Source: Hysterangium stoloniferum (Eukaryota; Basidiomycota; Agaricomycetes; Hysterangiales; Hysterangiaceae). Taken from it: DNA of 64,000 nucleotides. The notes under the pieces are model-generated. The model was not told where the DNA came from, searched no databases, and was given only the letters and a program-made list of their open reading frames with translations. A program made the position numbers and the translations under genes. Where the stretch lies: the NCBI GenBank assembly GCA_015178975.1, contig WHVD01000002.1:1-64000 (forward strand), in the 5' to 3' direction. Positions 23,771-33,660 of this stretch are shown in pieces (position 1 is the stretch's first letter; every line of letters starts with the position of its first letter).

Positions 23771-24585
23771 ATGAGCATACTACTGTTACAATCTCCCATG
23801 GTAAATGAGGTTTTCAAAGAATATGTTGACATCATGAAAGAGTTCAGTATACCTGATGTTCTGGACACTAAATACCACAATCTTTTAGAAGCCATTAGAC
23901 TATCTTTTGAATCTGCTAATACTTTATATATTTTTTGTGATAATGTAATTCTTTGGTCTATTGGAGGGGACTTGTAGAAATAATATATATGGAAAATGTA
24001 AAGTATATTTCTCACTTTCCTTTAAAATCAAGTTACTATGCTCAGATACTCTCAAGAATGATGATATTGCAACTCAAAACACTCCTTACTTTTCTTATAA
24101 AATTTCATTATCTGAAGTACCTATCAAAAACATAATAAAATTCCTAAGAGAAACTATTTGTGATGAAATTATCTTACATGATATAGATATCTCCCAAGAT
24201 ACATATATCCTATGTTACTACTAGAAAAGATGTTCTCAAGCATATGTATACTACTGTAAATCATGGAATAAAGGCAGAAGATATTGTCAATGATAGAAAA
24301 AAGGTTGGGGGCAATTGTATATCCTTCTTTAATGATGACCATTCATGCAAAATTAAAGTATATAATAAATTTGTACAAATGCCACAAAGCTGTGATGTGA
24401 TGACTACTCTAGGATCTAGAATCCACAATTTATATGTTGATCCTACTGAGTCCATGCCACAATCACTAGAAAGATTAAAGAATGTGGGAATGACAAGGAT
24501 TGAAATTGATTTTTATGGTAAAAAAGTATTTTTTAAAGCATGGTATATAGACAACTTTATCAGTATTAGAAACAATTTTTAATGG
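23771..24585 (+). pseudogene. Broken AT-rich ORF, replication-initiator-like (tentative)
   Basis: Three plus-strand pieces in successive frames (23771-23977, 23961-24224, 24244-24582) look like one protein broken by two shifts. Recognisable patches are DEIILHDIDIS followed after a shift by ISYVTTRKDVLKHM, then CKIKVYNKFVQMPQSCDV and GMTRIEIDFYGKKVF. An '(I)HDIDI..D' strand plus a 'KVYNK...RIE' pair recalls Rep proteins of rolling-circle replicons, but I do not recognise a specific family. Base composition is much more AT-rich than the NLR genes, suggesting foreign or plasmid-like origin. Function unassigned. Confidence 0.35.
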
Positions 24586-24696
24586 ATGTAGATTCTGTAG
24601 AAGTTCTTTTGAAGAGCAGTGGAGAGCACTTGTGAAAACATTTATTCCAAATCAATAATAATGGTTTACTTGGAAGATAGAAAGTTTTTCACATAT

Positions 24697-25296
24697 TGTT
24701 ATGACCGGAATTCCCACTGGACTCCGGGCACTAACTTATATGCACCCATGCCCTATATGCACTAATTGTCAGTTTACTGGAATTCCCACCAGACTCCGTA
24801 TGTCAGACTTGTCCATGTTCGACTTCATTATGACATATATCAGTCACCGGAATACCCACCGGACTCCATCCCTGTCTATGTCCACTCTGTCCCACGTATC
24901 AGTCACCAGACCCTGCTCGGAAAACCTGTCATCCCTCTAACAGAGCCCCGTTCCCATTTTAGTCAAATGACCTGTCACGATTCAGACTCCACTCCCACTC
25001 CATTTCCCGTTATGGTTTATGATTTGTCATGATTTGGACTCCACTCCATTCCGTCCCATTCCTAACACCAAATTTGGTGTTTACTATTCTCGTTTCATGT
25101 TTTGCTAGTTTCATTTCATCATTACTGGACTTGGTATGTCATTAATTCCATGGTCTATATAGTCTGGCAGATGTTGTACATACAATCCAGTCAGAAAATC
25201 AGCTTAGATTCCCCCCAGTAATCTAATATATTTTCCGCTCTAAACTCCTACTTGAATTACACCGCTCACACTAGTCGGAGCCCATGGGCTCTGACA
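24697..25296 (+). mobile_element. Candidate solo LTR, 600 bp
   Basis: Starts TGTTATGACC and ends GCTCTGACA, flanked by CATAT on the left and CATCT on the right (a 5-bp target duplication with one mismatch). Near the 3' third is a promoter-like TCTATATAGTC followed by a transcript-start-like region. The first part holds three copies of a GGAATTCCCACCGGACTCC-type motif. No coding sequence and no related LTR in this window. Confidence 0.45.
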
Positions 25297-25487
25297 CATC
25301 TATCTCTCTTATTTACAGTGACTCAAAAACCCTTCCAATGTTTGGTACTTCAGATGTATATCCTTGATAGCTCAGAGGAGAAAATTGCAAAAATATCAAA
25401 AATATTTGTGAATATGCTCTATCAATATATAGTAAAGCTGCTTGGTGGGTGGTGGGCGTTTTTAGGCGCCGCAGGCCCTATTTGTGA

Positions 25488-25580
25488 GGGCGCGGAGCGC
25501 CCGAGCTTTTTCCCCAATTTGTGAGGGCGCGCAGCGCCCGAACCTCACTGTCTGACTAAGCTGAGGGCGCGTTAGCGCCC
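25488..25580. repeat. Three iterated GGGCGC hairpins near the Helitron 5' end
   Basis: GGGCGC-GGA-GCGCCC (25488-25502), GGGCGC-GCA-GCGCCC (25525-25539) and GGGCGC-GTTA-GCGCCC (25565-25580). The six-base stems are perfect while the loops differ, which suggests conserved structure. Downstream, CGCGGGAGTATT recurs three times (25622-25670). Confidence 0.8.
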
Positions 25581-26184
25581 GAAGTCTCTTATTAGTCAGC
25601 CCGGGGGCATTTTTGCACACGCGGGAGTATTTAATGACGCCGCGGGAGTATTTCTGCACTCGCGGGAGTATTGTGTGACGCCATGTGACGCACGCGGGAG
25701 CTTTTTCGTGATGCGTGGGAACATTCTGCACCACGGGACGCTGCAAAGCCTCGAGGCTGCCACACTTTCTCCTTTCCCCTCTCCCTCCCCCAGCTTGGTG
25801 CTCCTTAAATTGTGAGGTGTTGCTCTTTGGAATATTTCTCAAGGGATTTGGGCCCATACCAAGGTGTGTTGAGGCCTCTATTTAATTCTATTAAATTTCG
25901 CTTTTTTAATAATTAAATATATTATTCTGCAGTTGGAGTCTGGCCATCCACTGGCCCTGGACCCCCCATATTAAACAGTTATTATCTCTGAAGCTTTCCT
26001 CAACTCCACAGGCAATATAAAAAGTGTGGTGAGCTCCTATCTATTATTATTTAATTTTCACTTTTTTAAATGATTAAATAATGTATTTGCAGTCAAATTA
26101 CCCTTTCCTGGGTATTATTCTCATTGGAATATACAGTCTGAAGGCTCCTCTATAATCCCAGGTATGTCTTGGGCTTTATCATGC

Positions 26185-26740
26185 TGTTTTAATGTATTTA
26201 TGCATTATTCTTCATGCCTTTGGGCTATTTTAGACTTATTTCTCTGAATTTGGGTTCCCTGGGACTTTCCATTACTTCTTTGAGTCCTCTCTGTAAGTAT
26301 AAGTGGAGTACTGAAGGTGAGTCCTGTCCCTGTAATTAATTTTGTCTTTTTTGACTTAAATATTATTCATACAGTGAAGTTGACCCTCTATTCTGTGCCT
26401 TTTTGTGTTTCCATTCTTACTGGAAGATATAACATACTTTCAGGTTAGTATTAGTACTTTCTCTCATGCTGTTAAAAAAAATTATTTATGCATTATTTTT
26501 CGCGTTTTTGGGCTATTTTAGACCTATTTGTCTGAACTCCCTTTCTCTGGCACTCTCTACTGTTTTTGTGACTGCTCCCTATAAGTATAAGTGGAGTGTT
26601 GAAAGTGTGTCCTTTCCCTGTAATTGGTTTCACTATTTGCTACTTAGATATAATTTATACAGTTAAAATTGACCTTCCATTCTGTGACTTTTGAAACAAC
26701 TCCAGGTTAGTATTAATACCTTCTCTGAGGCTATAAAAGA
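26185..26740 (+). repeat. Diverged ~280-bp direct duplication in the Helitron leader
   Basis: The stretch around 26185-26460 (TTATGCATTATTCTTC...GGGCTATTTTAGAC...AAGTATAAGTGGAGT...GTTGACCCT) is repeated at about 26466-26715 with substitutions. It lies upstream of the Helitron ORF. A TTTTGCAG acceptor-like site at ~26802 suggests a spliced leader. Confidence 0.6.
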
Positions 26741-26842
26741 TTATTCATGATTTCCTTTTCATATTTCACTCCCCCTGCTCTCTTCCCCCCTCTTTTGCAG
26801 GCTTTCTGTCTCTGCTGCTACTGTTGTCATTGCTGTATTATT

Positions 26843-29800
26843 ATGGATCGAACACCTGAGCGTGATCGGGAGGAGGAGCGAAGGCAGCGTAGGGCACAAT
26901 TGCAAATGACATCTCCATCTGATCGTCATCGACGTTTAGCTGTGAATTCTAATATATTACTCCCTCCTCGACCATTTGGAGATCTCCCTGTTGGTAGAGG
27001 TCAACCTGATAATCCATTTTTGGTTGCTCAGCCAGGTGGCTCTACTGCAGGTGGCTTTACTGCAGGTGGCTCTACTGCAGGTGGCTCTGCTGCAAGTGGC
27101 TCTGCTGCAAGTGGCTCTGCTGCAAGTGGCTCTGCTGCAAGTGGCTCTGCTATAGTTGGCTCTGATGCAGTGGCTCTTTTGCGTAGGCAGTATGAAAATT
27201 TGCCACCATTACAACCTCTTAGGCAGGGTCGTGGACAGAGAAATCCAGCTGCTCAATTGCAGCAACCAATTTTGCAGTTAGCACCACATATCCAGCAGGG
27301 TCATCAACCAGCAAATGCACCTGTTCAGCCACAGGCACCAGGTCGTATACGAGGCAATGTAGCTATAGCTGCTCAACTGCAGCAACCAATTTTGCAATTA
27401 GCACTACATACCCAGCATAGTCATCAGCCAGCAAATGTACCTGTTCAACTACAGGCAGTTAATGTCCAATTAGCACCTGAAGCTGTCCAGCCTGTAGTTG
27501 GCTCTGCTGCAGTAGCTACTCTGTATGCTCAGTATAATGCTTTACCACCATTACGCCAACCTGCTCAACTGCAGCCACCAGTCCAGGCACAGCTACCTAT
27601 TTTGCAGTTAGCACCACCACAGCATCACCATCCACAGCAACAACAACAACAACCTATTTTGCAGTGGGCACCACCACAGCTTTACCATCCACCTGGACAT
27701 CCAGCCCCACAACTGCACTATGGTCATGTACCTATTAATGCTATTCCACAACCTCAGGTACAGGTACCCATTTTGCAGTTAGCACCACCACAGCATAACC
27801 ATCCAGGTGGAAATCCAGTTCCACAACAACAGCAACCACCTATTGTACAGTGGGCACCACCACAGCTTCACCATCCACCTGGAAATCCAGTTCCACAGCA
27901 ACAACAACAACCACCTATTGTACAGTGGGCACCACCACAGCTTCACCATCCACCTGGAAATCCAGTTCCACAACAGCTACAGCTACAGTTAGCCCCACCT
28001 CCAGCTATTCCCCCACCTCCAGCCATTTTACAGCCTGCAGCCATGCCTCCACCTCCACCTCCCATTCCACAATTACCCATTGGACGGCAACCAGTTGTGG
28101 AGGAGAGATTCTCAAGACATAACTTGGGACGTATGAACATACAGTGTCCAGACTGTGGAGCTTTGCACTGGATGGATGAGCGTGTGGCAAATAGCTCTAA
28201 GACACATCCAAAATTTGGCAAGTGTTGCAAGCAAGGAAAGGTGGCCCTTCCAATACTTGAGCCAGTCCCTCACACTTTAAGGTCTCTTATAGAGGGTAAT
28301 ACAGATAATAGCAGGGAATTTCTCAAGAATATTCGTGCCTATAATAATGCTTTTGCATTTACATCACTGGGTGTCAATTTGGATGAGTCTGTCTTGCAGG
28401 GTGGTGGTGGCCCATATGTCTTCAAAATCCATGGGGAATTGTATCACCAGCATGGTTCTTTGATTCCTTATGGAGAGGGTGTATCACATAGTTATGCTCA
28501 GCTTTACATCCATGATCCTGCATTGGCACAGGAGCATGGACTGATGCAGGCATTGCAGCAGAGGCAGAATCACAGGGCAAATAGAAGCCTAAACAACCAA
28601 ACCTTTTCTGACTTGCAGGATATGATGGAGCAATATAATCCCTTTGTACAACTCTATCGCCAGGCACATGAGCGATTGAGGACACAGGCAGAGACTCCAA
28701 GGTTGCATGTCAGGCTGAGCTACAAGGCTTTTAATGATCCCAGACGGTACAACCTTCCAACTGGTGATGAACTTGCAGTTATTCTTCCTGGAGAGGGTGA
28801 CACAGGTCGTGGTGATCCAAGGGATATTATTGTTCAGAGGAGGGGGGGCCAGTTCCATCATGTCCATGAAGCACAGGCCATTTATACACCCCTTCATTAT
28901 GTCATGCTCTTCCCCAGGGGTGAGCGTGGTTGGTCATGGGATATTCCCTATGCAAATCAAAATTGGCAGCCCCAGCCTGGACAGCAGGATGAAGGTGAAG
29001 ATGAAGAAAAAAGTCGGAAAGTGATCCAATGTGAATATTATGCCTATCGCCTATTTCCCAGAGCATATGAAGCCATGACCCTTTTTTATGCACAAAAGCT
29101 ATTCCAGCAGTATATTGTCAATGCCTGGGCAGTAACAGAGCAGCGCAGATTGAGATTTCTCAGGGATAATCAACCAAGGTTACATGCAGAACTCTACAAC
29201 CAGGTGGTCGATGCATTTACAAATCAGGATGTCAGTACAGATGCCAATAGTATTGGCCAGAGGGTCATACTCCCTTCCACATTTACTGGCAGTTCAAGGG
29301 ATATGAGACAAAGTCTACAAAATTCATTTGCAATTGCACGCAAGTATGGCAATGCCAGCTGCTTCATCACCATGACAGCCAATCCCAAGTGGAAGGAGGT
29401 TACTGATGAATTGCTTCCTGGACAGACTGCTGCTGATCGTCCTGATTTGGTCTCCCGTGTCTTTGCTGCCAAGAAGGCTAAGTTGCTCAAGATGATTACA
29501 GAGGACCAGATCTTTGGGAGAACAGTTGCCCATATCCATGTCATTGAATTCCAAAAGCGGGGTCTTCCACACATGCACTGCCTTATATGGTTTGATGACC
29601 AGAATAAGCCAAGGACACCAGAAGATGTTGACTCATTTGTTTCTGCCTGTTTTCCAGATCCTGAAACACATCCCAGACTATTCAATTTAGTAGGTCAACT
29701 CATGACCCATGGTCCCTGTGGAGCTGAACATCCAAATGCTGCCTGTATGGTTGACAAGAAGTGCAGTAAATACTATCCAAAGGATTGGTGTGAAGCCACC

Positions 29801-32329
29801 ATTGTCAATGAGGAAGGCTATCCAACATATGCTCGCCCCAACAATGGAAGAGTTTATGAAACTCCCAAGTTTACATATGACAACAGACATGTTGTCCCTT
29901 ACTCTCCCATTTTGATTCTCACCTTTGAATGCCACATCAATGTTGAGTTGACCTTTACCAATAGGTCAATGAAGTACATGCATAAATACTGTTACAAAGG
30001 GCATGATCGTACAACTATGGAATTTGGAAGGACACCAGATGAGATTCAACAGTACCTTGATGCACGTTATGTCAGTGCACATGAGTCTGTCTGGCGGTTA
30101 ATGCGTAATGAACTCCACACCCAGGTTCCTGCAGTAATGGCACTTGGTGTCCATCTCCCTGGGGAAAACACTGTACTTTTTGATGGTGATCAAGGTCCTG
30201 CTGAGGCTTTACAAAGGGCAGAGCGTTCAGGGACAACTCTCATGGCCTATTTTGAAGCTAATGCCAAAGGTCTCATTGGTTATAATGGACAGCGTGCCCA
30301 GGATACATTTTATATGGATTTTCCTGAGTATTTCACATTTGTACCCAAGAAGAAATCATGGAAGCCACGTCAAAGTGGGTTTTCAATAGGGCATATTCAT
30401 TTTGTCAATATTGCCAGTGGGGAAAGATTCCACCTCCGTACTTTGCTCACTGTTGTCAAAGGAGCCACCTCATTTGAACAGCTCAGGACCTTTCAGGGTG
30501 AGACTTATCCTACATTTCAACAAGCCTGTGTGGCACGTGGTTTGCTTGAAGATGACCGCCAGTGGCATATGTGCCTCAGAGAAGCCAGTGGTATACAATC
30601 TGGGTTTCAACTGCGGAGGTTATTTGCCATCATTTTGACCATGTCCTCCCCTGCACAACCCCATGAACTCTGGAATGACTTCAAAGTTTTTCTTTGTGAT
30701 GATTTGGAGTTCATACTTCAGCAAACACATGGCATTGTCAATCCATCACCAATCCAAGTTTATGACTTTGGTCTTTATGAAATTGATAAGATCCTACGCT
30801 ATTCTGGAAGGTCCCTCTCACACTATCCAACCATGCCAAGCTGCACTGACAATTGGGATACCATTGTTGGCAACCGTCTCATTAAGGAGCAAAAGAGTTA
30901 TAATATTCAACATGAGCTCGCCAGTGCCCAAGCTAATCTTGAAAAGTGCAATCCTGAACAACATGCTGCCTTTGAGACTATCATGAAGGCAGTGGATGAG
31001 CAACAAGAAGGCAAATTGTTCTTTGTCAATGGTCCAGGAGGCACTGGCAAGTCCTTTGTATGGAATACTCTGGCACATGCATGTAGGGCCAAGGGCTACA
31101 TTGTGCTTTGTGTGGCATCCTCTGGAATTGCATCAATGATTCTCAAGGGTGGTCGCACTTCTCACAGCACATTTTCAATCCCTGTTCCCTGTGAGAAGGA
31201 TGCTCTATGTCATATCAAAAAGGGATCACAAAAGGCAGAACTCATGAAGGAAGTGCGACTGATTATCTGGGATGAAGTTCCTATGCAATCACGTTTCACA
31301 TGTGAGGCAGTTGACAGAACCCTAAGGGATTTATTAGACAAGGAGGATCTTCCCTTTGGGGGGATTCCTGTTGCCTGGGGAGGTGACTTCCAGCAAACTT
31401 TGCCTGTTGTACCCAAGGGTTCAAAAGAACAGATCATTGGACAATGTATCCAGAAATCAGAACTCTGGAAGCATATTAAGATACTATTCTTGAAAAAGAA
31501 TATGCGGGTGGATCAGGATGATCCAGAAAGTGAACAGTTTGCTCAGTGGCTCTTAGATGTAGGCCATGGAAAGGATTTGCCTTTGGATCATACAATGGAT
31601 ATCCCTCCTCATATGATCTGTGGTCCAGAAATGTCAGATCTAATTGCTGAGATATATCCAGACATCCATGTGGATAGAGACCAAAGAGATTGGCAAGATG
31701 GAGACTTCTTAGACCGGGCAATTCTGTGTCCAAGAAATTCAGAGGTGGATGAGATTAATTCAGAACTTCTGAATAAATTTCCAGGGGAGAGTCGGATGTA
31801 CCACAGTGCTGATACTGCAGAGGGAGACAGCGAGACAGAGATGTATCCTGTAGAGTATTTGAACAGCCTGAACTTTGGTGGAATCTCTCCGAGTCGACTT
31901 GAGATGAAGCCAGGAGTACCTTTGATGCTGTTACGGAATATAGATCCACAGAGGGGACTTTTCAATGGGACACGATTGCGACTGTTGAAAATGGAAAATA
32001 ATTTGCTTCAAGTGCGGATCCTAACTGGACCATGTACTGGGCAACCAGCATTTATTTCACGGGTGATAATCATTACGAATGATGATCAACTGCCATTTAA
32101 ACTGCATCGTATTCAGTTTCCAGTGCGGTTAGCATTTGCAATGACTATTAACAAGTCACAGGGACAGTCTTTGAAGGTGGTGGGAATAGATTTGAGAATG
32201 GCAGTATTTGGACATGGACAATTGTATGTGGGACTTTCAAGAGGAAGAAGTTGGAATAGGATAAAAATATTATTAAAGGAGAAAAAGAGAACTGCGAATA
32301 TAGTGTACAAAGATGTATTATTAGATTGA
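26843..32329 (+). CDS. Helitron RepHel transposase (Rep endonuclease + Pif1-like helicase)
   Basis: Rolling-circle transposase of 1828 aa. The ATG at 26843 (MDRTPERDREEERRQ) is chosen because the homologous start is kept in Helitron 2; the frame is open 32 codons further up but that part is hydrophobic and not conserved. Order: a Ser/Ala/Gly repeat, then a Pro/Gln-rich region to ~aa 430, a CxxC...CC zinc-like patch (CPDCGALHW...KCCKQ, ~435-460), the Helitron-like N-terminal/Rep domain with HUH motif GLPHMHCLIW (~aa 905) and Tyr-rich KYMHKYCYKG (~aa 1045), then a Pif1-type helicase: Walker A GPGGTGKS (~1397), Walker B IIWDEVPM, GGDFQQTLPV and motif VI VGLSRGRS (~1795). All motifs are present and no stop interrupts, so this copy could be autonomous. 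RepHel nicks, unwinds and rejoins DNA in the nucleus. Confidence 0.93.
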   Translation: MDRTPERDREEERRQRRAQLQMTSPSDRHRRLAVNSNILLPPRPFGDLPVGRGQPDNPFLVAQPGGSTAGGFTAGGSTAGGSAASGSAASGSAASGSAASGSAIVGSDAVALLRRQYENLPPLQPLRQGRGQRNPAAQLQQPILQLAPHIQQGHQPANAPVQPQAPGRIRGNVAIAAQLQQPILQLALHTQHSHQPANVPVQLQAVNVQLAPEAVQPVVGSAAVATLYAQYNALPPLRQPAQLQPPVQAQLPILQLAPPQHHHPQQQQQQPILQWAPPQLYHPPGHPAPQLHYGHVPINAIPQPQVQVPILQLAPPQHNHPGGNPVPQQQQPPIVQWAPPQLHHPPGNPVPQQQQQPPIVQWAPPQLHHPPGNPVPQQLQLQLAPPPAIPPPPAILQPAAMPPPPPPIPQLPIGRQPVVEERFSRHNLGRMNIQCPDCGALHWMDERVANSSKTHPKFGKCCKQGKVALPILEPVPHTLRSLIEGNTDNSREFLKNIRAYNNAFAFTSLGVNLDESVLQGGGGPYVFKIHGELYHQHGSLIPYGEGVSHSYAQLYIHDPALAQEHGLMQALQQRQNHRANRSLNNQTFSDLQDMMEQYNPFVQLYRQAHERLRTQAETPRLHVRLSYKAFNDPRRYNLPTGDELAVILPGEGDTGRGDPRDIIVQRRGGQFHHVHEAQAIYTPLHYVMLFPRGERGWSWDIPYANQNWQPQPGQQDEGEDEEKSRKVIQCEYYAYRLFPRAYEAMTLFYAQKLFQQYIVNAWAVTEQRRLRFLRDNQPRLHAELYNQVVDAFTNQDVSTDANSIGQRVILPSTFTGSSRDMRQSLQNSFAIARKYGNASCFITMTANPKWKEVTDELLPGQTAADRPDLVSRVFAAKKAKLLKMITEDQIFGRTVAHIHVIEFQKRGLPHMHCLIWFDDQNKPRTPEDVDSFVSACFPDPETHPRLFNLVGQLMTHGPCGAEHPNAACMVDKKCSKYYPKDWCEATIVNEEGYPTYARPNNGRVYETPKFTYDNRHVVPYSPILILTFECHINVELTFTNRSMKYMHKYCYKGHDRTTMEFGRTPDEIQQYLDARYVSAHESVWRLMRNELHTQVPAVMALGVHLPGENTVLFDGDQGPAEALQRAERSGTTLMAYFEANAKGLIGYNGQRAQDTFYMDFPEYFTFVPKKKSWKPRQSGFSIGHIHFVNIASGERFHLRTLLTVVKGATSFEQLRTFQGETYPTFQQACVARGLLEDDRQWHMCLREASGIQSGFQLRRLFAIILTMSSPAQPHELWNDFKVFLCDDLEFILQQTHGIVNPSPIQVYDFGLYEIDKILRYSGRSLSHYPTMPSCTDNWDTIVGNRLIKEQKSYNIQHELASAQANLEKCNPEQHAAFETIMKAVDEQQEGKLFFVNGPGGTGKSFVWNTLAHACRAKGYIVLCVASSGIASMILKGGRTSHSTFSIPVPCEKDALCHIKKGSQKAELMKEVRLIIWDEVPMQSRFTCEAVDRTLRDLLDKEDLPFGGIPVAWGGDFQQTLPVVPKGSKEQIIGQCIQKSELWKHIKILFLKKNMRVDQDDPESEQFAQWLLDVGHGKDLPLDHTMDIPPHMICGPEMSDLIAEIYPDIHVDRDQRDWQDGDFLDRAILCPRNSEVDEINSELLNKFPGESRMYHSADTAEGDSETEMYPVEYLNSLNFGGISPSRLEMKPGVPLMLLRNIDPQRGLFNGTRLRLLKMENNLLQVRILTGPCTGQPAFISRVIIITNDDQLPFKLHRIQFPVRLAFAMTINKSQGQSLKVVGIDLRMAVFGHGQLYVGLSRGRSWNRIKILLKEKKRTANIVYKDVLLD

Positions 32330-32635
32330 AGCTTTAATGTATTTTGTTTGATTGAGATTTTGTAAGAGTAGAGTGATTGTGATAAATACTTAGAAGTACA
32401 CAGAAATACTTAAGAGTGATGGACGCGGGGGGGTTTGGGGGGCGAAGCCCCCCAACAAGCCGGAGCCCGCAGTGGAGTTGTGGGGCCAGTCGCAAAGCGA
32501 CTGCCCTGCAGTGTAGCAAGGGTTCCCAGGCTTGTCAATATATAGTAAAGTTGCTTGGTGGTTCCGTGTGGGCGGATTAGTCACTATTGTATGTAAGCAA
32601 GGGAACAATCGGCGACAGGCATGGTACATCTACGG

Positions 32636-33660
32636 CGCACCCACTACCATCCACAGCGCACCCATCCACAGCGCACCCATCCACCGCGCACCCATCCACC
32701 GCGCACCCATCCACCACGCACCCATCCACCGTGCACCATCCACCGCGCACCCATCCATCGCGCACCCATCCACCGCACACCTGCACCCATCCACCGCACA
32801 CCTGCACCCATCCACCACACACTCATCCACTGCGCACCCATCCACCGTGCACCATCCACCACGCACCCATCCATTGCACAGCCATCCACCGTGCACCTGC
32901 TCCCATCCACCACGCACCCATCCATCGCGCACCCATCCACCATGCACGCGCACCCATCCGCCGCGCACCCATCCGCCGTGCACCCATCCGCCGTGCACCC
33001 ATCCACCGTGCACCCATCCGCCACGCACCCATCTGCCGCGCACCCATCCGCCGCGCACCCATCCGCCGCGCACCCATCCGCCGCGCACCCATCCGCCGCG
33101 CACCCATCCGCCGCGCACCCATCCGCCGCGCACCCATCCGCCGCGCACCCATCCATTGCGCACCCATCCGCCGCGCACCCATCCATTGCGCACCCATCCA
33201 TTGCGCACCCATCCTTCGTGCACCCATCCACCGCACACGCGCACCCATCCACCGCGCACGCACACCCATCCACCGCGCACGCGCACCCATCCACCACGCA
33301 TGCGCACCCATCCACCGCGCATGCACACCCATCCACCGCACACGCGCACCCATCCACCGTGCACGCGCACCCATCCACCGCGCACGCACACCCATCCACC
33401 ACGCACGCGCACCCATCCACCGCGCACGCGCACCCATCCACCGCGCACGCGCACCCATCCACCGCGCACGCGCACCCATCCACCGCGCACGCGCACCCAT
33501 CCACCGCGCACCCATCCATGGCGCACCCATCCATGGCACACCCATCCACGGTGCACCCATCCACCGCGCACCCATCCATCGCGCACCTGCACCCATCCAT
33601 CGCGCACCTGCACCACCGCGCACCCATCCACCACTGCACACCCACTCCCATTCACAGCGC
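32636..33660. repeat. 15-bp GC-rich minisatellite (~1 kb)
   Basis: Tandem GCGCACCCATCCACC units with variants (CCGCC, CCATG) and a 21-bp form that carries an extra GCGCAC, common at 33230-33510. Because the periods are multiples of three, all six frames stay open for hundreds of codons; the resulting His/Pro/Thr-rich ORFs are not evidence of genes. Confidence 0.95.

Larger units (their letters stand above)
25422..32534 (+). mobile_element. Helitron 1, apparently full length (7.1 kb)
   Basis: The 5' end is placed at A|TCAATATATAGTAAAG and the 3' end at CTTG|T, just where a second copy of TCAATATATAGTAAAG begins (32535). The ends fit the Helitron rule (5' TC, insertion next to A/T) except that CTTG replaces the usual CTRR. 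Two perfect hairpins precede the 3' end: 32437-32453 (stem GGGGGGC) and 32487-32503 (CAGTCGC AAA GCGACTG). The element carries one long RepHel ORF. The exact ends are inferred from the repeat and need an empty site for proof. Confidence 0.65.

Noticed and set aside
26747-26842. Upstream ATG of the Helitron 1 frame (32 extra codons)
   Set aside because: The extra peptide is hydrophobic and Cys-rich, includes an acceptor-like TTTTGCAG, and is not conserved in Helitron 2, whereas MDRTPERDRE is.
32636-33660. CRISPR-like or telomere-like array
   Set aside because: Units are directly tandem with no unique spacers, and the motif is not a telomeric TTAGGG-type repeat; it is a minisatellite in a eukaryotic genome.
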